Notes under the pieces: model-generated
The model's database searches: none
What the model was told of the DNA's origin: nothing
Seen by the model: only the letters and a program-made list of their open reading frames with translations
Translations under genes and position numbers: made by a program
Shown: in pieces, positions 31,039 to 39,347 of the stretch
Layout of the letters: each line of letters starts with the position of its first letter
Numbering within the stretch: position 1 is the first letter of the stretch
Assembly (NCBI GenBank): GCA_035472475.1
Contig: DATIPA010000139.1
Location: forward strand, 1 to 43,830
Length of the DNA stretch: 43,830 bases
Direction of reading: 5' to 3'
Source: JAFAXD01 sp035472475
Lineage (GTDB): Bacteria > Pseudomonadota > Alphaproteobacteria > Rhizobiales > Xanthobacteraceae

Positions 31039-32409
31039 CTACACCACCATGCCGACCGGGTTCTCAATAAATGTTCGGAATGCGTCCAGAAGTTCGGCGC
31101 CGAGCGCACCATCCACGGCGCGGTGATCGGTCGAGAGCGTCACCGTCATCTGGGTAGCGATCTCGACCTTGCCGTTGCGCACGATCGCACGTTGTTCGCC
31201 GGCGCCCACCGCCAGGATCGTGGCGTGTGGGGGATTGATCACGGCCGCAAACTCGTGGACCCCGTACATCCCAAGATTGGAAATCGCGGTCGAGCCGCCC
31301 TGATACTGCTCGGGCTTCAGCCGGCGGTTGCGCGCACGCGCGGCGAGATCTTTCATTTCGTCCGAAATCTCGATCAGCGTCTTGGTCTCGGCGTGGCGGA
31401 CAACCGGCGTCATCAGCCCGCCTGGGATCGCCACCGCGACGCCGACGTCGGCATGCTTGTGCTTGAGCATTCCGCCTTCTGTCCAGGTGACGTTGGCCTC
31501 CGGAACCCGCATCAGAGCTAGCGCCATGGCCTTGATGACGAAGTCGTTGACCGAAATTTTCCAGGCCGGCTTGCCGTCCTTATCCTTGCGCGCCACGGCG
31601 TTGATGTCTTCGCGCGCCGCCAGCAGCTTGTCGATCGTGCAGTTGATGGTGAGATAGAAATGCGGAATCGTCTGCTTCGCCTCGACCAAGCGGCGCGCGA
31701 TGATCCTGCGCATGTTGTCGTGCGGGACGAAGTCGTATGAGCCGGCCTCGAACAGCGCGCGGATCTTGTCATCGGAGGGTGCCTGAACCGGCAGCTGCGC
31801 TGGCATCCCCGCGGGCGCGCGCAAGGCCACACCGCCGGTTTTAGCGGCCTCTATATCGCGTGCGATGACGCGGCCGTGCGGACCCGAACCGGCGACGCGC
31901 GCGATGTCGACGCCGGCGTCGCGCGCCAATCGCCGCGCCAATGGCGATGCGAAGATGCGGCCGTGACCGTTGGTTCGGGGCGCAGCCGCATCGACCTTGT
32001 TCGGCGCGGCGGCCGCCGTCCCGGCGCGCGCCGGCAAAGCTACGGCAGTTGGCGCAGCTGCCGGAGGTGGCGGTGCCGCGGGGGACGGTGCACTTGCAAG
32101 CTTTGCGGCGCTCGCCGGCGCGGGAGCGCTCTTTCCGGCGGAGGACGCCGCCGCCTTCACATCTTCGCCCTCGGCCGCCATGACGGCGATCAGTTGGTTC
32201 ACCGGCACGTCCGCCGCGCCTTCCGGCACAACGATCTTGGCGAGTGTGCCTTCGTCGACCGCCTCATATTCCATGGTTGCCTTGTCAGTCTCGATCTCGG
32301 CGATCACATCACCCGGCTTGACCTTGTCGCCCTCCTTCTTGAGCCATTTAGCGAGGTTGCCCTTCTCCATGGTAGGCGACAGCGCCGGCATGAGAATGTT
32401 GATCGGCAT
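31039..32409 (-). CDS. pdhC: Pyruvate dehydrogenase E2, dihydrolipoamide acetyltransferase
   Basis: A 456-residue E2 core protein that passes acetyl groups from lipoate to CoA. The N-terminal lipoyl domain has the lipoylated lysine K43 (ETDKATME). An Ala/Pro-rich linker follows, then the E1/E3-binding domain (FASPLARRLARDAGVDIARVAGSGPHGRVIARDIE) and the catalytic domain ending DHRAVDGALGAELLDAF with catalytic H429. Start ATG 32409. The DUF5076 gene precedes it by 16 bp, and the genes are probably one transcript with pdhA and pdhB. A 129-bp gap then leads to the binding-protein gene. Confidence 0.96.
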   Translation of the reverse strand: MPINILMPALSPTMEKGNLAKWLKKEGDKVKPGDVIAEIETDKATMEYEAVDEGTLAKIVVPEGAADVPVNQLIAVMAAEGEDVKAAASSAGKSAPAPASAAKLASAPSPAAPPPPAAAPTAVALPARAGTAAAAPNKVDAAAPRTNGHGRIFASPLARRLARDAGVDIARVAGSGPHGRVIARDIEAAKTGGVALRAPAGMPAQLPVQAPSDDKIRALFEAGSYDFVPHDNMRRIIARRLVEAKQTIPHFYLTINCTIDKLLAAREDINAVARKDKDGKPAWKISVNDFVIKAMALALMRVPEANVTWTEGGMLKHKHADVGVAVAIPGGLMTPVVRHAETKTLIEISDEMKDLAARARNRRLKPEQYQGGSTAISNLGMYGVHEFAAVINPPHATILAVGAGEQRAIVRNGKVEIATQMTVTLSTDHRAVDGALGAELLDAFRTFIENPVGMVV

Positions 32410-32425
32410 GGCGGGCGTCTCGCGC

Positions 32426-32740
32426 TCAGCTGATTGCGGTGGTGGTGCCGGGATCGGTCGGGCTATCAAGCTCGGCGTCGAACATCATGCGTATGCGCTC
32501 GAGCGTGCGCGCCTCGGACGCCTTGCCTTCGTTCTGATAGATCCGGCTCACGTGCCGGGCCACGTCGGCCAGCAGCATGCCCCATGCCTGCGGATCGTCG
32601 AATGCGGGCCGCAGCGACACGTGCAACGCACCGTCCACCACAACTGCACGAACGATTTCCACGCCGCCGCGCTCCAGCGCCGCCGGCGGGACGTGCAGCG
32701 CGTCGAACGCGGGCACCGCGCTTCCCTGGCCCATGCTCAT
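32426..32740 (-). CDS. DUF5076 family protein within the pdh operon
   Basis: A 104-residue protein, MSMGQGSAVPAFDAL, with VEIVRAVVVDGALHVSLRPAFDDPQAWGMLLADVARHVSRIYQNEG and an acidic tail. It matches what I recall of the DUF5076 family, which occurs between pdhB and pdhC in alphaproteobacteria. No catalytic residues are apparent and the biochemical role is unknown; the fixed position between two E1/E2 genes suggests a function linked to the complex. Its ATG overlaps the pdhB stop by 4 nt (ATGA), so synthesis is coupled. Confidence 0.82.
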   Translation of the reverse strand: MSMGQGSAVPAFDALHVPPAALERGGVEIVRAVVVDGALHVSLRPAFDDPQAWGMLLADVARHVSRIYQNEGKASEARTLERIRMMFDAELDSPTDPGTTTAIS

Positions 32741-34149
32741 CGATAACAGACCGCCTTCGCGGCCTCGACGACTTCAGCGACGGAGGGAAGCGCAAGCTTC
32801 TCGAGGTTTGCCGCATAGGGCATCGGAACGTCCTTGCCGGTCACGCGCGCGACCGGCGCGTCAAGATAGTCGAATGCCTGCTCCATGATGCGGGACGAGA
32901 CCTCGGCGGCAACGCCCGATTGCGGCCAGCCTTCTTCCACGACCACGCAGCGGCCAGTTTTCATCACCGATTGGACAATCGTCTCGGTATCCATCGGGCG
33001 CAGGGTGCGCAAATCGATGACCTCGGCCGCGATGCCCTGGTTCGCCAACTCCTCCGCGGCCTTGAGAGCGTAGGTCATGCCGATCGACCACGAGACGATC
33101 GTGACCTCATGACCGGCGCGCACGATCTTCGCTTTCCCGATCGGCACCAGAAATTCGTCGAGCTTCGGAACCGGGAACGAATGGCCGTACAGAATTTCAT
33201 TCTCGAGAAACACGATCGGATTGGGGTCGCGGATCGCGGATTTGAGCAGGCCCTTGGCGTCGGCGGCGCTGTACGGCGCAATCACCTTGAGCCCCGGAAC
33301 GTGCGAGTACCAGGAAGAATAGTCCTGGCTGTGTTGAGCCGCGACGCGTGCTGCCGGACCGTTCGGCCCGCGGAACACAATCGAGCAACCCATTTGTCCA
33401 CCCGACATGTAGTGTGTCTTGGCGGCCGAGTTGATGATCTGATCCATCGCCTGCATGGCGAAATTGAATGTCATGAACTCGACGATCGGTTTGAGCCCGG
33501 CCAAGCCCGCGCCGACCCCGAGCCCGGCAAATCCATGTTCGGTGATCGGGGTATCGACGACCCGCCCGGCGCCGAACTCCTGCAACAGGCCTTGGGTCAC
33601 CTTGTAGGCGCCCTGATATTCCGCAACCTCCTCGCCCATCACGAACACAGCGGGATCGCGCCGCATCTCCTCCGCCATCGCATCGCGCAACGCGTCGCGC
33701 ACCGTCATGGTGACCATTTCGGTCCCCTCCGGCACGTCGGGCTCAGGCGATGCTTGTTGCGGAGGCGGTCCAGCGCTGGCCGGTTTCGGCGTCGCCGGGG
33801 CACGCGCTTCGGCGGCTGGAGATTTGGCGGCAGTGGCGGGAGCGGACGCTTGTTCGGGAGCCTTCGGCGGTGCTGCCGGCGCGGCCTTGACGGCCGAGGC
33901 GTCCTCGCCATCCGCCAGGATCACGGCGATCGGTGTGTTGACCGCGACATCCTCGGTTCCCTCGGGCACCAAAATCTTGCCCAGCGTGCCCTCGTCGACC
34001 GCCTCGACCTCCATCGTGGCTTTGTCGGTCTCGATCTCGGCGATCACATCGCCGGATTTGACCTTGTCGCCCTCGTGTTTAATCCACTTGGCGAGATTGC
34101 CCTTCTCCATGGTCGGCGACAGGGCTGGCATAAGAACTTCAATTGGCAT
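32737..34149 (-). CDS. pdhB: Pyruvate dehydrogenase E1 beta subunit with N-terminal lipoyl domain
   Basis: A 470-residue subunit. Residues 1-78 form a lipoyl domain with lysine K43 (ETDKATME), nearly identical to that of PdhC. A 60-residue Ala/Pro-rich linker follows, then the E1 beta transketolase-like domain: VTMTVRDALRDAMAEEMRRD, VFVMGEEVAEYQGAYKVTQGL, DTPITEHGFAGLGVGAGLAG and the C-terminal EVIDLRTLRPMDTETI and VVVEEGWPQSG. The added lipoyl domain on E1 beta is characteristic of alphaproteobacteria. It works with PdhA in the thiamine-diphosphate-dependent decarboxylation of pyruvate. There are 95 bp between pdhA and this gene. Confidence 0.97.
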   Translation of the reverse strand: MPIEVLMPALSPTMEKGNLAKWIKHEGDKVKSGDVIAEIETDKATMEVEAVDEGTLGKILVPEGTEDVAVNTPIAVILADGEDASAVKAAPAAPPKAPEQASAPATAAKSPAAEARAPATPKPASAGPPPQQASPEPDVPEGTEMVTMTVRDALRDAMAEEMRRDPAVFVMGEEVAEYQGAYKVTQGLLQEFGAGRVVDTPITEHGFAGLGVGAGLAGLKPIVEFMTFNFAMQAMDQIINSAAKTHYMSGGQMGCSIVFRGPNGPAARVAAQHSQDYSSWYSHVPGLKVIAPYSAADAKGLLKSAIRDPNPIVFLENEILYGHSFPVPKLDEFLVPIGKAKIVRAGHEVTIVSWSIGMTYALKAAEELANQGIAAEVIDLRTLRPMDTETIVQSVMKTGRCVVVEEGWPQSGVAAEVSSRIMEQAFDYLDAPVARVTGKDVPMPYAANLEKLALPSVAEVVEAAKAVCYR

Positions 34150-34244
34150 TTTTTCATCCTGAGAGCGCCGCCAAACTGTGCATGTGATCGCAGGTTCCTA
34201 GACACATTGCGATCAGGTCCGCCCGTAAACCCATCATTGGAATC

Positions 34245-35276
34245 TCAGCGCACAACGTCCGTCCACAACTCGGCCGGACCTGGTTCAGGGTCGTGGGTGG
34301 CAAACTCGGCCGCCTCGTTGATCTTGGCGCGGACCTCGGCGTCAACTTTTTTTAGATCGTCCTCGCTTGCCCACTTGTTGGCGAGCGCGCGCATTTTCAC
34401 CTGCTCGATCGGATCGTGCTCGGTCCGAACTTTTTCGACTTCCTCGCGCGTGCGGTACTTGGCCGGATCGGACATGGAATGGCCGCGATACCGATAGGTG
34501 AGCATTTCGAGAATGATCGGGCCGTTACCTTGCCGGCACCACGTCACCGCGCGCTCACCCGCCGCCTTAACGGCGCGCACATCCATGCCATCCACCTCCT
34601 CGCCCGGAATGCCGTGGGCGGCGCCGCGCATGTAGAGGTGCGTGGTCGCAGAGGCGCGGACAACCGACGTGCCCATGCCGTATTGATTGTTCTCGATGAT
34701 ATAAACCACCGGCAGCTTCCAGAGCTTCGCCATGTTGAAGCTTTCGTAGACCTGCCCCTGGTTGGCCGCCCCGTCGCCGAAGTAGGTCAAGCTGACGTGG
34801 TCGTTGCCACGGTACTTATTGGCGAATGCAAGCCCGGTCCCGAGCGGAGCCTGCGCGCCGACGATACCGTGTCCGCCGAAGAACCCCTTGTCGACGCTGA
34901 ACATGTGCATCGAGCCGCCCTTGCCTTTCGAATAGCCGTGCTGGCGTCCGGTCAGTTCGGCCATGACACCCTTGGGGTCCATGCCACAGGCCAGCATGTG
35001 GCCGTGATCACGGTAGCCGGTAATGACCTCGTCGCCGGGCTTGAGCGTCATCTGCATGCCGACGACGACCGCTTCCTGCCCGATGTAGAGATGGCAGAAC
35101 CCGCCGATCAGGCCCATGCCATACATCTGTCCGGCTTTCTCCTCGAAGCGCCGGATCAGCAGCATCTGGCGGTAGGCGGACAGCTCCTGCTCTTTGGTGA
35201 GCGCAGGCGGGTCTGCGGCGTCCTGGACGGCGGCTTCCGCTCGCGATGATTTCCGTTGGGCGTCAGCAACAGCCAT
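34245..35276 (-). CDS. pdhA: Pyruvate dehydrogenase E1 alpha subunit
   Basis: A 343-residue thiamine-diphosphate enzyme subunit. The cofactor-binding motif is GDGAANQGQVYESFNMAKLW with NN in YIIENNQYGMG. Other motifs are RFEEKAGQMYGMGLIGGFCHLYIGQEA, ITGYRDHGHMLACGMDP, KGKGGSMHMFS and YRYRGHSMSDPAKYR. ATG 35276 (MAVADAQRKSSRA) is preferred to the ATG 15 nt upstream. It is first in the pdhA-pdhB-DUF5076-pdhC series. Its leader contains a 76-bp palindrome ending 25 bp from the start codon, which would form a long hairpin in the mRNA. Confidence 0.97.
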   Translation of the reverse strand: MAVADAQRKSSRAEAAVQDAADPPALTKEQELSAYRQMLLIRRFEEKAGQMYGMGLIGGFCHLYIGQEAVVVGMQMTLKPGDEVITGYRDHGHMLACGMDPKGVMAELTGRQHGYSKGKGGSMHMFSVDKGFFGGHGIVGAQAPLGTGLAFANKYRGNDHVSLTYFGDGAANQGQVYESFNMAKLWKLPVVYIIENNQYGMGTSVVRASATTHLYMRGAAHGIPGEEVDGMDVRAVKAAGERAVTWCRQGNGPIILEMLTYRYRGHSMSDPAKYRTREEVEKVRTEHDPIEQVKMRALANKWASEDDLKKVDAEVRAKINEAAEFATHDPEPGPAELWTDVVR

Positions 35277-35300
35277 GGCGTCCTCGTGCACATGAATTTG

Positions 35301-35376
35301 CTAGTGTCCCTTCAGTTCCGAAGTTCGCGTCAGAGGATGCCGCGAGGTCTGGCGAGCTTCGGAACTGGGACACAAG
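35301..35376 (+). repeat. 76-bp palindromic REP-like element, copy 3, in the pdhA leader
   Basis: Outer arms CTAGTGTCCC / GGGACACAAG (one mismatch pair), a TTC bulge in the left arm, then inner arms AGTTCCGAAGTTCGC / GCGAGCTTCGGAACT (one mismatch) and a loop containing AGAGGATGCCGCGA. It has the same length, bulge and loop motif as copies 1 and 2, with compensating sequence differences in the arms. The flank atttgCTAGTG is shared with copy 2. Confidence 0.87.
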
Positions 35377-35506
35377 CGGTCTTTCCAATAGCCCAAATCG
35401 CGAGGAGGCGGAAGGAAGGGAGAGGAAGGTTGCATGCCCCTTGTGCAGTGCGCATCGAGCAGTTGGCAAGTGCGGCAAACTCGCCTCCGCCAGCGGATTG
35501 CTCGGA

Positions 35507-35534
35507 TTGGCGCCCATCGCCATCCTGCTATGGT
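35507..35534 (+). promoter_or_regulatory. Weak promoter candidate for the YqgE-like gene
   Basis: TTGGCG (35507-35512) and TATGGT (35529-35534) are 16 bp apart, ending 24 bp before the ATG at 35558. The match to consensus is modest. A 30-nt purine-rich tract (35399-35429, only one pyrimidine run) lies further upstream between this promoter and the palindrome. Confidence 0.3.
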
Positions 35535-35557
35535 ACGCAAATCGCCAAGGCCGACTG

Positions 35558-36187
35558 ATGTTCCGTACATGGCTTAACCAAGTTGCCTTGATCTTTGCGG
35601 CGATCCTCGGACCCGCGGCATTGCTGCAAGCCGCGCGGCCAACCGTTACCGACATCCCCGGGCATGCCTCGCTCGCAGGCCAACTCCTGATTGCTGCGCC
35701 GACCATGAGCGACCCGCGCTTCTACCAGACGGTCATCCTGATGGTCCGGCACGATCGCGACGGAGCGTTGGGAATTGTCGTGAACCGACCCGTTCAGGAG
35801 CGCTCGCTTGCAAGCCTGCTCGACGCGGTCGGCGGTGGCGATGCCCCTGCCGAAGGGCAGGTGATGATCTTTGCTGGCGGGCCAGTGCAGCCGGAAATCG
35901 GGTTTGTGCTGCACAGCACCGACTACCATCGCCCGGAAACGCTCGCGATCGATGATCACATCGCAATGACTTCAAGTCGCGGGATCCTGCGCGACATTGC
36001 CAAGAAGCAAGGCCCTCGGCAAAGCCTGGTGGCGTTCGGCTATGCGGGTTGGGGAGCGGGCCAGCTTGAAAACGAGCTTGAGCGGCGCGCGTGGTTCACG
36101 GCCCCGGACGATGCTGCGCTTGTGTTCGAGAAAGAACGCAGCAAGGTCTGGGACGAGGCCATGAAGCACCGCACCCAGGACCTCTGA
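35558..36187 (+). CDS. YqgE/AlgH (DUF179) family protein with an N-terminal hydrophobic segment
   Basis: A 209-residue protein whose body matches the YqgE/AlgH family: LAGQLLIAAPTMSDPRFYQTVILMVRHDRDGALGIVVNRPV, then MIFAGGPVQPEIGFVLHS and FGYAGWGAGQLENELERRAWF. Unusually, it begins MFRTWLNQVALIFAAILGPAALLQAARPT, a signal-peptide or anchor-like segment; typical family members are cytosolic and start just before the LxGQLLIA motif. The family's biochemical function is not established. ATG 35558 is chosen because the upstream open frame shows no conserved sequence. It is divergent from pdhA, and ftsB faces it with 46 bp between the stops. Confidence 0.85.
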   Translation: MFRTWLNQVALIFAAILGPAALLQAARPTVTDIPGHASLAGQLLIAAPTMSDPRFYQTVILMVRHDRDGALGIVVNRPVQERSLASLLDAVGGGDAPAEGQVMIFAGGPVQPEIGFVLHSTDYHRPETLAIDDHIAMTSSRGILRDIAKKQGPRQSLVAFGYAGWGAGQLENELERRAWFTAPDDAALVFEKERSKVWDEAMKHRTQDL

Positions 36188-36233
36188 TCGGCACAACTCG
36201 TTGGCGGACCGCTCACATTCGCCGGATCGCGCG

Positions 36234-36551
36234 CTATGGCTGCTTGCGTAGCATCACCACGTCGCGCGGGTCGGCAAAACCAAGCAGGGCGCGCGCCCGT
36301 TCGTCGAGCATGTCGGGGTCGAGCCGGTCGGACTTGAGCAACGCAACGCGCCGCTCCCAGCGCTCCCGCTCGGCTTTGGCGTCGCCTAATTCCGCGGTGA
36401 GCGCAGCAACCTGCTGCTCCAGATTGACGCGCGCCTTGAGACCGTAATTGCCCGAATAGGCATTGGCGCCGAAATAGGCGATCAACGCCGCCGCTACGAC
36501 GTAGAGTGTGAGCGCACTAAAGAACGCGCGAAGGCGCGGGCGAGTGACCAT
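36234..36551 (-). CDS. ftsB: Septum formation initiator, FtsB/DivIC family
   Basis: A 105-residue inner-membrane division protein. A transmembrane helix (FSALTLYVVAAALIAYFG, about 11-28) is followed by YGLKARVNLEQQVAALTAELGDAKAERERWERRV, a coiled coil of about 35 residues, and the typical C-terminal DPDMLDERARALLGFADPRDVV. FtsB joins FtsL and FtsQ in the divisome. The ATG at 36551 begins the signature MVTRPRLRAFF; a longer open frame upstream has no family match. It follows eno by 35 bp, as in many alphaproteobacteria, and is probably co-transcribed. Confidence 0.9.
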   Translation of the reverse strand: MVTRPRLRAFFSALTLYVVAAALIAYFGANAYSGNYGLKARVNLEQQVAALTAELGDAKAERERWERRVALLKSDRLDPDMLDERARALLGFADPRDVVMLRKQP

Positions 36552-36586
36552 GGGTCGAGCATGAGGCGGGCCGCGTAAACGTTGCG

Positions 36587-37876
36587 TTAATTTTTGGCGC
36601 TCGCTTTGAGGGCGCCTCTGCCCGCGTATTCCGCTTGCGCACCCAGCTCCTCCTCGATGCGCAGGAGCTGGTTGTACTTCGCGGTGCGGTCGGAGCGAGC
36701 GAGCGATCCGGTCTTGATCTGCCCGCAGCTCGCCGCAACCGCGAGATCGGCGATTGTTGAATCCTCGGTCTCGCCCGACCGGTGCGACATCACGGTCGTA
36801 TAGGCGGCCTTGTGCGCCATCTCGACCGCTGCCAGCGTCTCGGTCAGCGTGCCGATCTGATTCACTTTGATCAAAACCGAATTGGCCAGCCCGCCCCGGA
36901 TTCCCTCGCCCAGCCGCGCAACATTGGTGACAAACAAATCGTCGCCGACCAGCTGACACCTCTTGCCGAGCAGATCGGTGAGCACCTTCCAGCCTTCAAA
37001 ATCATCCTCCGCCATTCCATCCTCGATGGAGGCGATAGGATAGCGCGCAACCAGCTCCGCCAGATACCTGGCCTGCTCTTCGCGTGATCGCGTTTTGCGT
37101 TCTCCCTCATAGCGATAGGCGCCGTTCTTAAAGAACTCGGTGGCGGCGCAGTCGAGCGCCAGGACGAGATCCGTTCCGGGCTTGTAGCCGGCCTTTTCGA
37201 CGGCCTGCATGACGAAGCCCAGCGCGGCGTCGGCATTCGGCAGGTTGGGGGCAAAGCCGCCTTCGTCGCCCACGTTGGTATTGAGACCGGCCGCTTTAAG
37301 CGCACCCTTGAGGGTGTGAAACACCTCGGCCCCCATCCGCAAACCCTCGGCAAAGGTTTGCGCGCCGACCGGCATGATCATGAATTCCTGAAAATCGATC
37401 GGATTATCCGCATGCACGCCGCCGTTCACGATGTTCATCATCGGGACCGGGAGCAGCCGCGCCGACGTGCCTCCAACATAACGATAAAGCGGAAGGCCGT
37501 TAGCCGCCGCGGCCGCCTTGGCGGCTGCCAGCGAAACCCCAAGAATGGCATTAGCGCCGAGCCGACTTTTGTTCGGCGTGCCATCGAGTGCGATCATCGT
37601 TTCATCGAGCTTGACCTGCGCCTCGGCGTCCATGCCGCCGATCGCCTCGAAAATCTCGCCGTTGACGGCCTCGACCGCTTTGGTGACACCCTTGCCGAGA
37701 TAGCGGCCCTTATCGCCGTCGCGCCGTTCGACCGCCTCGTGCGCGCCGGTCGAAGCACCCGATGGCACCGCCGCGCGGCCGCGCGCGCCGTCCTCGAGCA
37801 TGACGTCTACCTCCACGGTCGGGTTGCCGCGGCTATCGAGTATTTCGCGGCCGATAACATCGACGATGGCGGTCAT
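36587..37876 (-). CDS. eno: Enolase
   Basis: A 429-residue glycolytic enzyme that converts 2-phosphoglycerate to phosphoenolpyruvate. Motifs: REILDSRGNPTVEVDV at the N-terminus, SGASTGAHEAVE, the catalytic loop VGDEGGFAPN, the metal ligands in LALDCAA and SIEDGMAEDD and DDLFVTN, the lysine region LIKVNQIGTLTETL, and MSHRSGETEDSTIADL. Length is standard. ATG 37876 has a good ribosome site GAGGAG 6 nt upstream. Confidence 0.98.
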   Translation of the reverse strand: MTAIVDVIGREILDSRGNPTVEVDVMLEDGARGRAAVPSGASTGAHEAVERRDGDKGRYLGKGVTKAVEAVNGEIFEAIGGMDAEAQVKLDETMIALDGTPNKSRLGANAILGVSLAAAKAAAAANGLPLYRYVGGTSARLLPVPMMNIVNGGVHADNPIDFQEFMIMPVGAQTFAEGLRMGAEVFHTLKGALKAAGLNTNVGDEGGFAPNLPNADAALGFVMQAVEKAGYKPGTDLVLALDCAATEFFKNGAYRYEGERKTRSREEQARYLAELVARYPIASIEDGMAEDDFEGWKVLTDLLGKRCQLVGDDLFVTNVARLGEGIRGGLANSVLIKVNQIGTLTETLAAVEMAHKAAYTTVMSHRSGETEDSTIADLAVAASCGQIKTGSLARSDRTAKYNQLLRIEEELGAQAEYAGRGALKASAKN

Positions 37877-37927
37877 TTGTACTCCTCGCGCTGCGGTGCC
37901 TGCGCTGCCGCGCTTTTAGAACATTTC

Positions 37928-38080
37928 ATGGAAAAAAACCTCCCCCGGACTTGGTTCCAGCAATGCTGGCCAGCGTGGCGCAGGCGCCGCGTGCGCAGGC
38001 TCCGCTACTTCGTCACCGGCGGCCGTCCGCTGGAGCGAACGCTTGCCAATGCGCGACGCCTGTCGCAAAAAGCGAGGTGA
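37928..38080 (+). CDS. Hypothetical basic small protein (50 aa)
   Basis: ATG 37928 opens a 50-codon frame, MEKNLPRTWFQQCWPAW, followed by RRRRVRRLRYFVTGGRPLERTLANARRLSQKAR. It is very basic (about 14 Arg) and without a hydrophobic helix. It starts 51 bp upstream of the eno start on the opposite strand and ends 25 bp before the DJ-1-like gene. The ribosome site is poor. It could be a small nucleic-acid-binding protein or a chance frame; no family is recognised. Confidence 0.3.
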   Translation: MEKNLPRTWFQQCWPAWRRRRVRRLRYFVTGGRPLERTLANARRLSQKAR

Positions 38081-38105
38081 GCTCGTTCACCCGCATGGCG
38101 TCGAA

Positions 38106-38858
38106 ATGATAGCCACCTTAACCGGATGGGGCGCCAGCTTCGCGCCCATAAGCGGCGCACCGCCGCAGATTGCCGCCCTCGTCTATCCCGGCATGGTCCT
38201 GCTCGACTTGTTGGGGCCGCACACGGTGTTCAATCTGTTGCGCGCCGACGTTCACCTCGTGGCCAAGGACCGCGTGCCGGTATCCACCGACGTCGGATAT
38301 TTGATCACGCCCACGATGACGCTTGGCGAGTGCCCGATGGTCCTTGATGTTCTGTTCGTGCCGGGTGGCCTCGAAGGCACCGTCGCTTTGATGGATGACG
38401 CTGATGTTCTGAATTTTCTCGCAACCCGCGGCGCGCGGGCGCGCTATGTAAGCAGCGTGTGCACCGGCTCGCTGCTGTTGGGAGCGGCAGGACTTCTGCG
38501 CGGGTATAACGCAACGTCGCATTGGTACGTGCGCGACCTGTTGGCGCTGATGGGCGCCAACGTCAAAACGGAACGCGTGGTCAGAGACCGCAACCGCCTC
38601 ACCGGGGGCGGCGTGACAGCCGGGATCGATTTTGGATTGGAGCTCGCGCGCGAAATCCGCGGCGACGACTACGCACGCCTTATTCAGCTCGCTCTTGAAT
38701 ACAATCCGCAGCCGCCGTTTGCGGCCGGAACACCGCAACAAGCAGGACCCGCCTTGACGCAACGTGTTCTGGACATCCGCGCTCCGGCAATCGCGGCAGC
38801 CAAAGAGGCTGCAATCCGTGCCGGCGCGCGGCTGACGCCGCAGCAAGCCGTTACGTGA
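38106..38858 (+). CDS. DJ-1/PfpI family protein, isonitrile hydratase-like
   Basis: A 250-residue protein of the DJ-1/PfpI superfamily. The nucleophile elbow is SSVCTGSLLLGAAGLLRG with C119, followed by ATSHWYVRDLLA and GGGVTAGIDFGLELAREI, then LALEYNPQPPFAAG. These segments agree closely with isonitrile hydratase (InhA), which hydrates isocyanides to N-substituted formamides using the Cys. A GlxA-type helix-turn-helix extension is absent. The start ATG 38106 is an estimate: the frame is open to 38043 and no strong ribosome site is seen. queF follows after 12 bp. Confidence 0.85.
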   Translation: MIATLTGWGASFAPISGAPPQIAALVYPGMVLLDLLGPHTVFNLLRADVHLVAKDRVPVSTDVGYLITPTMTLGECPMVLDVLFVPGGLEGTVALMDDADVLNFLATRGARARYVSSVCTGSLLLGAAGLLRGYNATSHWYVRDLLALMGANVKTERVVRDRNRLTGGGVTAGIDFGLELAREIRGDDYARLIQLALEYNPQPPFAAGTPQQAGPALTQRVLDIRAPAIAAAKEAAIRAGARLTPQQAVT

Positions 38859-38870
38859 GAGGGCAGCCCG

Positions 38871-39347
38871 GTGCGCCGACGCAAGCCCAGTCAAAAAAGG
38901 CCGCCGCCTCTTCAGCTCGGTCGGCCGACCGCGCTTCCGGCTTCACCCGAGAAGGCCGTGCTCGACCGCGTTCCCAATCCGCATCCCGACACGGTTTATC
39001 TCGCACGCTTCACGTTCCCGGAATTCACCTCCATCTGCCCGGTCACGGGGCAGCCCGACTTCGGGATCATGGTCATCGACTACGCGCCACGCCGCTGGTT
39101 GATCGAGGCCAAATCGCTCAAGCTCTATCTCAACAGCTTCCGTAACGAGGGCGCGTTCCATGAGCAGTGTACGGTCGCGATCGGCAAACGTCTCGTCGCG
39201 CTGCTATCGCCGCGCTGGCTGCGCATCGGCGGCTACTTTTATCCGCGCGGCGGTATGCCGATCGACGTGTTTTGGCAGGACGGCAAACTGCCGGCCGGTC
39301 TGTGGGTTCCCGATCAGGGCGTCGGGCGCTATCGCCCGCGCGGTTGA
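38871..39347 (+). CDS. queF: NADPH-dependent 7-cyano-7-deazaguanine reductase
   Basis: A 158-residue type I (unimodular) QueF that reduces preQ0 to preQ1 in queuosine tRNA modification. The catalytic residues are C56 (FTSICPVTGQPDFG) and D63, and the QueF motif is E78-x-KSLKLYL followed by RNEGAFHEQ. The N-terminus is basic and Pro-rich. GTG 38871 follows GAGAGGGC. The other queuosine genes (queC, queD, queE) are not in the window. Its 3' end overlaps thiE, which is on the other strand, by 19 nt. Confidence 0.95.
   Translation: MRRRKPSQKRPPPLQLGRPTALPASPEKAVLDRVPNPHPDTVYLARFTFPEFTSICPVTGQPDFGIMVIDYAPRRWLIEAKSLKLYLNSFRNEGAFHEQCTVAIGKRLVALLSPRWLRIGGYFYPRGGMPIDVFWQDGKLPAGLWVPDQGVGRYRPRG

Noticed and set aside
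32426..34162. Very long open frames on the strand opposite pdhB and pdhC
   Set aside because: They are mirror frames produced by high GC third positions; the pdh proteins explain the sequence fully.
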